From assembly GCA_002307215.1 (NCBI GenBank), contig DBTU01000057.1:1-5328 (forward strand): DNA of 5,328 nt, read 5' to 3'. The translations under genes were made by a program, and so were the position numbers. This document shows positions 1-5,308 of the stretch, one piece after another; the first letter of the stretch is position 1; the number at the start of each line of letters is the position of its first letter. The notes beneath the pieces are model-generated. The model saw nothing but the letters and a program-made list of their open reading frames with translations, was not told the origin of the DNA and made no database searches. The stretch is from Lachnoclostridium sp. UBA1308. GTDB lineage: Bacteria > Bacillota > Clostridia > Lachnospirales > Lachnospiraceae.

Positions 1-23
1 AATGATTATATACAAAGCTCAGA
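1..23. repeat. IS1595-family terminal inverted repeat, transposase 3' side
   Basis: The sequence begins aatgattatatacaaagctc and is the inverted copy of 997-1019 with one mismatch. It overlaps the end of the transposase gene: the stop codon (6-8) and the last five codons (Ser-Glu-Leu-Cys-Ile) lie inside the repeat. The true outer end could lie left of the window. Confidence 0.85.
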
Positions 24-929
24 TACCCGTAAATAAGATTCCGTAGTGCAGCATTTGAGCAGTTTGTCAAAAACAGGTGAATTCACGTTCCTACGATTAA
101 AACGGTAGCAGAATTCATCCAAATAATTTTGCAGGTAATTATTATCCAGTCCATGATAAGTTCCATCGATATTATTTTTGATGTTGGAAATCATGACATG
201 AACCCATTTTAGAAAACCACTTTTATCCTCTGGATTATATTTCTGCATGTTGCACTTAAAGTCGTTTTTCAAGCTATAGTAAGACTTAAATTTATCGCTA
301 TGGATAGTGGATGCCTTCCGGATATTGCTTAAGGCAAATTCATTTAATGTCTCACCTTTACAATCTGGTATAACTTGCATTTTAAGATATTTGGGATAAA
401 CGCCTTCATCTACTTGAAGTGCCACTGCGACAGTAACTTTGTTTTCGCTTCCACGTCCTCGCTTGCCCTCCTTTTTGCCACCAAAGAAGGCTTCATCCAT
501 TTCGATATTGCCACCGAGCTTATACATTGAATCGCGAGAACCCATTGCTTTTCTTACTTTGTGAAGTAATGCCCAGGCAGTTTTTAAAGTCACACCGATA
601 TATTTTGCAAGGGATAGTTCAGCAATACCATTCTTATTTTGTGCAATAAAGTATAAAGCAAGAAACCATATGGTCAGTGAAAGTTTTGAGTTCTGCATGA
701 TGGTTCCTGTAGTCACGGTTTCCTGGTGTCCGCAGTGTTTGCACTGGTATAAATGTAAACGGCGAGTGCTAATTGTATAGTAATCGTTATGAAAGCATTT
801 TGAGCAAACAAATCCATTATGCCATTTTAGATGAAACAGAGCTTTTTCGCAGTCAGTTTCAGTACCATATTTCTTTTGAAACTCAGGTAAGCTATACGTA
901 TTGACCTTGGGATTAATATATTTTTTCAT
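6..929 (-). CDS. IS1595-family (ISXO2-like) transposase
   Basis: DDE/DDN-type transposase of 307 residues that catalyses cut and strand transfer of the surrounding element. Numbering is from the ATG at 929. An N-terminal zinc ribbon has Cys42, Cys45, Cys63 and Cys66. A helical segment follows, with a helix-turn-helix-like stretch near 105-130. The catalytic core shows Asp145 (in EMDEAFFGGKK), Asp212 (in HSDKFKSYY) and Asn249 (in HVMISNIK), with 36 residues between the second and third. Glu272 with Arg276 and Arg279 gives the E-R4-R7 pattern I recall for the IS1595 subgroup. The start at 929 is chosen because GGAGG lies 8 nt upstream; the alternative ATG at 944 overlaps that ribosome binding site. 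The frame is intact, so the element may be active. The stop codon lies in the terminal repeat. Confidence 0.92.
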   Translation of the reverse strand: MKKYINPKVNTYSLPEFQKKYGTETDCEKALFHLKWHNGFVCSKCFHNDYYTISTRRLHLYQCKHCGHQETVTTGTIMQNSKLSLTIWFLALYFIAQNKNGIAELSLAKYIGVTLKTAWALLHKVRKAMGSRDSMYKLGGNIEMDEAFFGGKKEGKRGRGSENKVTVAVALQVDEGVYPKYLKMQVIPDCKGETLNEFALSNIRKASTIHSDKFKSYYSLKNDFKCNMQKYNPEDKSGFLKWVHVMISNIKNNIDGTYHGLDNNYLQNYLDEFCYRFNRRNVNSPVFDKLLKCCTTESYLRVSELCI

Positions 930-996
930 GGTTCTTACCTCCATTTTGGTTTTATTGAGATAAGAATACTACACTATATGGTCATACTATGGCATT

Positions 997-1019
997 TCTG
1001 AGCATTGTATATAATCATT
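997..1019. repeat. IS1595-family terminal inverted repeat, transposase 5' side
   Basis: Read on the minus strand this is aatgattatatacaatgctc followed by aga, matching 1-23 at 22 of 23 positions. Between it and the transposase start lie about 67 bp that must contain the element's promoter. I see no convincing -35/-10 pair there. Confidence 0.85.
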
Positions 1020-1076
1020 AATAATAATATCAGATAAAGCGAAAATTAATTTGATTTAACTTACGGTCTCGTTTAC

Positions 1077-1118
1077 AAAATCAGCACCCTGTCATTTACA
1101 TAATAGGGTGCTGATTTT
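1077..1118 (-). terminator. Intrinsic terminator downstream of the GNAT gene
   Basis: A perfect 14-bp stem pairs 1077-1090 with 1105-1118 around a 14-nt loop. The stem core is cagcaccct/agggtgctg and the A/T ends give T-runs on both strands (TTTT on minus, TTTTT on plus), so it could act in both directions. It starts about 30 nt past the GNAT stop codon and is therefore assigned to that gene. It also shields the acetyltransferase transcript from the insertion sequence beyond it. Confidence 0.88.
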
Positions 1119-1147
1119 TCTTGTTGATTTCTCAGTTATACTATTGC

Positions 1148-1678
1148 CTAATTATCACTGCCGACCTGATATCTCCATAAGTAATCGGTATCTGTTTCTG
1201 AATAATTAACCATTCCAATATGTTGTAAAACCTTTTGAGATGCTATGTTATCTTTTTCAGTTTCGGCTATTACCGACAACACACCCTCTTGTCTCAGCGC
1301 CCAAAGGACTAACTCCTGTATGGCTTCCGTACCGAAGCCTTGGCCCTGAAATTCATCACTGATTCCGTAACCTATTTCCACTTCGCCGTTCTCGTTTGGA
1401 CCTCCTTTAAACAGAGCTCCTCCAATTCTTTTATTGTCTTTGAGAAAAACGATATCCCACAATCTAAACCATAGGTTACCAGCTTCGTTTTCTGAAGCAA
1501 GGTGACAAAACTCTTCCAACAATTCTTTGTCAATCCCCTCGACTTTGCCAATGCAATACCCTGACTTAACTGCAAATTGTGCTTCGTTGTTACCCTGATT
1601 TAGTAACAACATATCCTTGACTTCAAGACAAACTACTCTTAATCTTTTTGTTTCCAGTGTTATTAAATTCTCGTACAT
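1148..1678 (-). CDS. GNAT-family N-acetyltransferase
   Basis: A 176-residue protein of the Gcn5-related acetyltransferase fold, which transfers the acetyl group of acetyl-CoA to an amine. It opens with the strand typical of the RimJ/RimL-like branch (ITLETKRLRVV, residues 6-16). The acetyl-CoA pyrophosphate loop is at 111-116 (QGQGFG) after the strand EIGYGI, and Asn144 in the NIASQKVLQHIGM motif is the usual late-fold signature. Length is normal for a single-domain GNAT. The start at 1678 follows AGGAGG at a 5-nt spacing. An in-frame GTG at 1732 would add 18 residues but has no ribosome binding site and would run through the hairpins described separately. The substrate cannot be read from the sequence. 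The leader-like upstream region makes an antibiotic- or stress-responsive role conceivable, but that is inference. Confidence 0.88.
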   Translation of the reverse strand: MYENLITLETKRLRVVCLEVKDMLLLNQGNNEAQFAVKSGYCIGKVEGIDKELLEEFCHLASENEAGNLWFRLWDIVFLKDNKRIGGALFKGGPNENGEVEIGYGISDEFQGQGFGTEAIQELVLWALRQEGVLSVIAETEKDNIASQKVLQHIGMVNYSETDTDYLWRYQVGSDN

Positions 1679-1683
1679 ACAAT

Positions 1684-1702
1684 CCTCCTGATGTTGTGGA
1701 GG
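1684..1702 (-). promoter_or_regulatory. Shine-Dalgarno-masking hairpin before the GNAT gene
   Basis: On the minus-strand transcript CCUCC (1702-1698) is followed by a 9-nt loop and then GGAGG (1688-1684), which is the core of the GNAT ribosome binding site. The five G-C/U-A pairs would hide the site from the ribosome. The complementarity is exact and positioned on the functional element; regulation by it is inferred. Confidence 0.5.
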
Positions 1703-1704
1703 TA

Positions 1705-1734
1705 GTGTGAAAATAAAAAAACCCATTTTCACAC
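1705..1734 (-). promoter_or_regulatory. 10-bp hairpin with a U7 tract in the leader of the GNAT gene
   Basis: A perfect 10-bp inverted repeat (gtgtgaaaat / attttcacac) encloses a 10-nt loop that reads GGGUUUUUUU on the minus-strand transcript. The U-run sits in the loop, so this hairpin is not itself a standard terminator. However, GGGUUU (1724-1719) can instead pair with AAACCC (1769-1764) upstream. That would place a stem directly before the U-run, as in an attenuator. The two pairings are mutually exclusive. Confidence 0.5.
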
Positions 1735-1801
1735 GGCAAATTTGTGCTGTCGCCCAAATTCGCGGGTTTACGACAGTATTGAGCTTTAGAGAAAATTTGC
1801 C
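1735..1801 (-). promoter_or_regulatory. Nested stem structure in the GNAT leader
   Basis: On the minus strand GGCAAATTT (1801-1793) pairs perfectly with AAATTTGCC (1743-1735). Inside it CTGTCG (1776-1771) pairs with CGACAG (1752-1747), and CCC (1766-1764) can pair with GGG (1755-1753). A competing 8-bp stem can form between CGAATTTG (1763-1756) and CAAATTTG (1744-1737), which would break both the outer and middle stems. It may be an RNA switch or a dispersed palindromic repeat. I could not match it to a known riboswitch class. Confidence 0.5.
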
Positions 1802-1839
1802 CTCCGTTTACTAGTTACATAAGTCAATTTTCTCATCAT
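1786..1839 (-). CDS. Candidate 17-codon upstream ORF (leader peptide) for the GNAT gene
   Basis: This short frame encodes MMRKLTYVTSKRRANFL and is preceded 6 nt upstream by AAAGGGTGG, a near-consensus ribosome binding site. Its codons 13-16 form the 5' arm of the outer stem at 1735-1801, so a ribosome reading or stalling near its end would prevent that stem from forming. This is the arrangement of leader peptides that control genes by attenuation. A frame this short can arise by chance, and I do not recognise the peptide. The call therefore rests on the ribosome binding site and the overlap with the stem. Confidence 0.4.
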   Translation of the reverse strand: MMRKLTYVTSKRRANFL

Positions 1840-2045
1840 TAAAAACCACCCTTTCAAATTTTACCTGCTAATAACGGTTATGTACTAAAATCCAAGCTCA
1901 CCACTAAAAACCTCTAAAATAAAAAATAAATTAACTTCCATTTACCTTATTAGATAAGCTGATTTAATACTCTGTTAGTGTACAACAAATGGAACATATT
2001 CTCAACCATAATTTGCATAATATAAATACAGATAAAAACGCCCCA
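1840..2045. other. AT-rich intergenic stretch, no gene seen
   Basis: About 200 bp between the leader uORF and the small ORF at 2046-2105. It has stop codons in all frames and no sizeable inverted repeat. The promoter of the GNAT transcription unit should lie here. A weak minus-strand pair, TTGGAT followed 16 nt later by TATTAG, precedes the uORF, but it is too poor a match to call. Confidence 0.5.
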
Positions 2046-2105
2046 TCATCTCTGCTGTGTTAGTTCATCAAATTGCTCAAGAAAATTATGAATATCGTCT
2101 GTCAT
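2046..2105 (-). CDS. Small ORF of 19 codons, unknown; possibly a gene remnant
   Basis: It encodes MTDDIHNFLEQFDELTQQR and starts 8 nt after a good AGGAG ribosome binding site (TAGGAGATACATAG before ATG). The peptide is acidic and looks helical, like the first turns of a larger protein rather than a membrane or leader peptide. The TGA stop overlaps an ATG of a second very short frame. No continuation with recognisable protein character was seen in the other frames. It may be a genuine small protein, or the surviving start of a gene whose body was deleted in the same event that trimmed the neighbouring HAD gene. I do not recognise it. Confidence 0.35.
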   Translation of the reverse strand: MTDDIHNFLEQFDELTQQR

Positions 2106-2178
2106 CTATGTATCTCCTAGTATATGTTCATGGTTTATATGTTACATGGTAAAGTGCTATTTTATTATAATTATGATG

Positions 2179-2589
2179 TTAATAATAATTCAGAATTTCT
2201 TTTTCGATATATTTTGCTACACCATCTTCATTATTACTATCTACAATTACATTCGCTATCTCTTTCACAGCAGAGACGGCATTCGCAACGGCAATACCCA
2301 ATCCACATACTTTCAACATTTCTATATCATTTACATCGTCCCCAAAAGCTATTACATCGTTCCTACTAATATGTAAAACCTTCAAAAGTTCTTGAATAGC
2401 TTGCAATTTACCGGAGTTCTTATTAACAAAACCATACCAATTTTCGCCTCGATAGCAAATCAATTTACAGTCAAATTTATGTGCTATATGCTCGGCTATA
2501 TCGGGAAATTGTAACTCCGCTACAATTTTATATCCACACTCGGTCAATGGATTAGAATAATCATTATATACAGCCTTATATAATTTATT
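2179..2589 (-). pseudogene. 5'-truncated Cof-type HAD-superfamily hydrolase
   Basis: The C-terminal half of a HAD-IIB (Cof-like) phosphatase of the kind that dephosphorylates sugar phosphates and related metabolites. Numbering is from the TTG at 2547. Lys47 in the SGKLQAIQELL stretch matches the conserved motif III lysine. GDDVND (69-74) is motif IV, which binds the catalytic magnesium, and the following IEMLKVCGLGIAVANA segment is typical of the family. In-frame codons with plausible protein character continue upstream to 2589 (KLYKAVYNDYSNPL) before a TAA at 2592-2590. No ATG with a ribosome binding site exists, and the TTG at 2547 has none. About half of the usual 250-270 residues is missing, including the N-terminal DxD nucleophile motif and motif II, so it cannot be a working enzyme. 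Upstream lies the intact terminator of the fructokinase gene. Confidence 0.8.
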
Positions 2590-2636
2590 TTATCACTGAA
2601 TAATATCATATTGAGTGGTTTTCTCCCCTGAAGGAA

Positions 2637-2675
2637 AAAAGCGATTCCCGTTTTTTCATTCCTGGAATCGCTTTT
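2637..2675 (-). terminator. Intrinsic terminator of the sucrose operon
   Basis: A perfect 12-bp stem pairs aaaagcgattcc (2637-2648) with ggaatcgctttt (2664-2675) around a 15-nt loop. On the minus strand it is followed by a run of six T (2640-2635). It lies about 50 nt past the fructokinase stop codon and should end the sucrose phosphorylase-fructokinase transcript before the decayed HAD gene. Confidence 0.9.
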
Positions 2676-2727
2676 GGAGTGCTTATGTCTGTCCTATCGG
2701 TAGTACTAAATAATGCATTTCATGAAA

Positions 2728-3660
2728 TTATTCAAATATCATTGCTTCAATCTCTTCCCTAGTCGGAAGTGCCGGAATTCCTCCCATTTTCTGAACACAG
2801 AGTGATCCGGAGATATTGCCGTATTCTAAGGCATCAATGATTATCTGTTCCGTAATATCATTTTTATCTGTTACTCCTTCCAACAAAAGCCTGGATACAA
2901 ATCCACTCCAGAAGGCATCTCCGGCTCCTGTCGCATCTATAGCATTCACTCTTCTTCCCTGTAGCCTTCCCGATGTTTCACGATAAAAGTATTTCGCTCC
3001 TTCTGCACCCAGTGTTTCCACTATGACAGTGATCCCGAATTTTTTCATGATTAGCGGTATATTAGCTTCACCACCGACAAAGATTAGTTCTTCTTCTGAT
3101 ATTTTTAGCAAATCTACATAGGGTAAAATCTTAATGACTTCTTCGATAGCCTCTTGCTCAAAATCCCATACCATTGCACGATAATTTACATCAAAGCTCA
3201 CTATTTTGCCAAACTCCTGCGCCAGCTTCATCGCATAGACTACAGCCTCTCTGGATGGATTTACCGACATACTGAAGGAACCGGTGTGGAGTACTTTACA
3301 CTGTTCTATCACTTCTGTTCTGATATCCGATACCTTAAGAAGCATATCCGCCCCTGGCTTTCTGGCAAAGGTAAAGGAACGCTCCCCTCCCTCATATATT
3401 GTCACAAAGGCCATGGTTGTTACTGCCTCGTCGAGTAGTCCGGGAACCAGTATTCTTACATGATTATCTTCCAGCGTCCGAACAAGAAAATTACCGAAAT
3501 CATCATTACCTAAACGGCCCAAAAATGCTGCATCAATTCCACATTTAGCAACACCGACCGCAAAATTGGCAGGTGCTCCTCCCGGATTTCTGATATAGCT
3601 TCCTGCTTCTTTACCGGGAGTGAAATCAATCAATGCTTCGCCCAAACTGATAACATCCAT
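2728..3660 (-). CDS. scrK: Fructokinase (PfkB family)
   Basis: Cytoplasmic PfkB/ribokinase-family sugar kinase of 310 residues, the normal length, most likely phosphorylating fructose to fructose-6-phosphate with ATP (EC 2.7.1.4). Numbering is from the ATG at 3660. The N-terminus DVISLGEALIDFTP is typical of bacterial fructokinases. PfkB signature 1 is GGAPANFAVG at 27-36. FDVNYR (156-161) and KISEEE (186-191) match conserved core segments, and TLGAEGA (216-222) leads into the nucleotide site. Signature 2, DATGAGDAFWSGF, is at 242-254 with catalytic base Asp248. The start is set by GGAGG 5 nt upstream; an in-frame ATG at 3672 contains part of that site. It follows the sucrose phosphorylase gene by 38 nt with no terminator between, so it should use the fructose that enzyme releases. 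Other PfkB substrates such as 2-keto-3-deoxygluconate are less likely given the neighbour. Confidence 0.92.
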   Translation of the reverse strand: MDVISLGEALIDFTPGKEAGSYIRNPGGAPANFAVGVAKCGIDAAFLGRLGNDDFGNFLVRTLEDNHVRILVPGLLDEAVTTMAFVTIYEGGERSFTFARKPGADMLLKVSDIRTEVIEQCKVLHTGSFSMSVNPSREAVVYAMKLAQEFGKIVSFDVNYRAMVWDFEQEAIEEVIKILPYVDLLKISEEELIFVGGEANIPLIMKKFGITVIVETLGAEGAKYFYRETSGRLQGRRVNAIDATGAGDAFWSGFVSRLLLEGVTDKNDITEQIIIDALEYGNISGSLCVQKMGGIPALPTREEIEAMIFE

Positions 3661-3698
3661 CTTAACCTCCATTCTACCGCGTGCTCTTGCTGAATTCT

Positions 3699-5138
3699 TT
3701 ATTCACACGAACTACGCTGATAGGCTGTAGCCTTAATCTCAAATTTCTTTTCCTTGAAATCAACTATCAGCTCAGCAGAATGCTCTGCGTTAGTCCTTAC
3801 GATGTGTAACTTATGTGAATCTGTCGGTAGCATTATAAATTCACCGGCAAAAGCGGGATGACTGTTACGGAATTCCATCAATTCCAGAAGCTTCTTTACC
3901 ACAGGCATCTGTACCGTCTGATCAATTTCCTCGAGGGTATAGTAATGCCTGTTAATATTTCTCCCAACTTTTGTCTCTTCCAACAGCTCTAAATCATTTC
4001 TACCTGCAAGCAGGCCAACATAGTAGACCTGAGGAATCCCGGGAGCAAAGAACTGTACCGCACGTGCAAGCAGATATGCGTCATCATCATCTCCCAGAGC
4101 CGAATAATAGGTACAGTTGATCTGATAGATATCCAGGTTATTATAAGCCGCTGAATTATATATCTTCTTAACATTTGCACCAAATCTGAAGATATCCTCC
4201 TGAGTTCTACTGATTTCTTCATCCGGAAGTAAATCTTTAATATCCACAACACCGATTCCATCATGGGTGTCCAGGGTTGTAAACTGTTTTCTCGGGCAGA
4301 TTTCAAGCCAGTTCTTTAAATATTTTGCCTCTCCGTAGTATAAAGCGTGAATCAACAGCATTGGAAGGGCGAAATCATAGACATAAAAATCTTTTTCTTC
4401 AATTTTTTTCTGAAGTGTATAATGTTCATGTATTTCCGGAAGCAGTTCCACCTTATAAGGCTTTAGTATTTCGACACATTTATTTAATAAGTCCCAAACC
4501 TCCGGTTCAATGAAGAAACAGCTGGTACCTGCTTTTTTCGTCGCATAGGCAAACGCATCCAATCGGATTAATGCTGCACCGTGCCGGCAAAGATCTGTCA
4601 GGTTATCCGCGATAAACTTGCCGGCTGTTATTGACGGGCAATTAATATCAATCTGTTCTTCGTCAAAGGTACACCAAACTTTTTCAGTGGTTCCATCCTC
4701 AAAATGTGCCTCTGCGTATGGGGTTTTCGGCTTTCTCTTGTATATAACCTCCACTTCTTCCTCTGTTGGTTCTCCCTTCTCCCAGAAATTCTTGAAGCGA
4801 ATAAATAAATCCTTGTAGGGTGAGTCTTCTTTGTTTTTTAAAAAATCTTTATAATAATCACTCTGAGCTGAAATATGATTAATCATATAATCAAACATTA
4901 AATAATAGTTTTCTGCCAGCTTTTCTATATCCTTCCACCCGCCAAATGCAGTTTCTACCTTATGATAATCTATTGGCGCAAACCCTCTATCTCCGGATGA
5001 TGGAAAAAACGGTAATATATGAACTCCGCCTATTGCTTTTGAAAAATACTTATCAAGGATATAATTCAAATCCTCCAAGTTGTTACCCATAGAATCCGGA
5101 TAGGTAATAAGCATCACCTTGTTTTCTATTTTCTTCAT
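3699..5138 (-). CDS. Sucrose phosphorylase (GH13 subfamily 18)
   Basis: A 479-residue cytoplasmic glycoside phosphorylase converting sucrose and phosphate into alpha-glucose-1-phosphate and fructose (EC 2.4.1.7). Numbering is from the ATG at 5138. The (beta/alpha)8 barrel begins at LITYPDSMG, and GGVHILPFFPSSGDRGF is the usual early segment of sucrose phosphorylases. DYMINH (83-88) is GH13 region I. Asp194 in IRLDAFAYA is the nucleophile, Glu235 in LLPEIHEHY the acid/base and Asp293 in TLDTHDGIG the transition-state stabiliser. These sit within a few residues of their positions in characterised enzymes. QVYYVGLLAGRND is a further family hallmark. Length is close to known members (about 480-505). 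The start follows GGAGG at 10 nt, rather long, with AAAGGA directly abutting; an in-frame TTG at 5195 has no ribosome binding site. Related GH13_18 enzymes act on sucrose-6-phosphate or glucosylglycerate, so the substrate is probable rather than proven. Confidence 0.92.
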   Translation of the reverse strand: MKKIENKVMLITYPDSMGNNLEDLNYILDKYFSKAIGGVHILPFFPSSGDRGFAPIDYHKVETAFGGWKDIEKLAENYYLMFDYMINHISAQSDYYKDFLKNKEDSPYKDLFIRFKNFWEKGEPTEEEVEVIYKRKPKTPYAEAHFEDGTTEKVWCTFDEEQIDINCPSITAGKFIADNLTDLCRHGAALIRLDAFAYATKKAGTSCFFIEPEVWDLLNKCVEILKPYKVELLPEIHEHYTLQKKIEEKDFYVYDFALPMLLIHALYYGEAKYLKNWLEICPRKQFTTLDTHDGIGVVDIKDLLPDEEISRTQEDIFRFGANVKKIYNSAAYNNLDIYQINCTYYSALGDDDDAYLLARAVQFFAPGIPQVYYVGLLAGRNDLELLEETKVGRNINRHYYTLEEIDQTVQMPVVKKLLELMEFRNSHPAFAGEFIMLPTDSHKLHIVRTNAEHSAELIVDFKEKKFEIKATAYQRSSCE

Positions 5139-5180
5139 TCCTTTATATCCTCCAACATCTTTCCTATCTTTTGTCATATC

Positions 5181-5308
5181 GGGGACCGAAGCCAATCAGT
5201 CTCCCAGTGTTCATGCCAAACATACCTGCCCCTTGAACAAGTTTGGGCCGAGGATTACGCAGGTACAAACTTCTAAATGCGAATTATGCCCTTCAATAAT
5301 TCGCATTA
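5181..5308 (-). promoter_or_regulatory. Structured leader or palindromic repeat upstream of sucrose phosphorylase
   Basis: Several complementary segments are packed into about 130 nt. Positions 5276-5286 and 5297-5307 form a perfect 11-bp stem (aatgcgaatta/taattcgcatt) with a 10-nt loop. On the minus strand AAGTTTG (5272-5266) is complementary to CAAACTT (5245-5239), and TACCTGC (5265-5259) to GCAGGTA (5229-5223). These two 7-bp stems are interleaved. A further hairpin with a UUCG loop lies at about 5181-5205. No uninterrupted T-run follows any stem, so none is a clear terminator. No gene, promoter or catabolite-repression site could be identified between 5139 and 5328. It may be a cis-acting RNA for the sucrose operon or a genome-dispersed repeat. 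Confidence 0.5.
5276..5307. repeat. Perfect 11-bp inverted repeat
   Basis: The two arms, aatgcgaatta and taattcgcatt, flank a 10-nt spacer and extend by three more base pairs if one A is bulged (ctaaatg against cattag). This is the strongest single hairpin in the upstream region of the sucrose operon. Without an adjacent T-run it is a poor intrinsic terminator, although it could mark the end of an upstream gene lying outside the window. Confidence 0.65.

Larger units (their letters stand above)
1..1019 (-). mobile_element. IS1595-family insertion sequence, near-complete
   Basis: A single intact transposase gene is enclosed by 23-bp imperfect terminal inverted repeats at 1-23 and 997-1019 (22 of 23 match; the mismatch is at repeat position 16). 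The length of about 1.02 kb, the single ORF, the N-terminal zinc ribbon and the DDN catalytic triad fit the IS1595 (ISXO2-like) family. The element lies downstream of the GNAT gene, 57 bp past that gene's terminator, so it does not interrupt a recognisable gene on its right side. The left boundary is uncertain because the repeat starts at the first base of the window and could extend further out. For the same reason the short target duplication typical of the family cannot be checked; the right flank begins with taataata. Confidence 0.88.

Noticed and set aside
930..944. Upstream ATG for the transposase at 944
   Set aside because: That ATG is part of the ATGGAGG ribosome binding site serving the ATG at 929.
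1372..1575. Minus-strand open frame of 67 codons
   Set aside because: It is a frame-shifted shadow inside the GNAT gene.
2124..2376. Two overlapping plus-strand open frames of 76-81 codons
   Set aside because: They are antisense to the HAD fragment, of low complexity (Tyr/His/Ile-rich), have no good ribosome binding site and show no recognisable protein pattern.
3154..3438. Plus-strand open frame of 94 codons
   Set aside because: It lies entirely antisense to the well-supported fructokinase gene and has no family features.
3989..4306. Minus-strand open frame of 105 codons in another frame
   Set aside because: It is nested in the sucrose phosphorylase gene, whose catalytic residues are all in the main frame.
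4325..4818. Two plus-strand open frames of 62 and 66 codons
   Set aside because: Both are antisense shadows of sucrose phosphorylase with no supporting signals.
5139..5195. N-terminal extension of sucrose phosphorylase from a TTG at 5195
   Set aside because: It would translate through the ribosome binding site, has none of its own, and family members start near the ATG at 5138.
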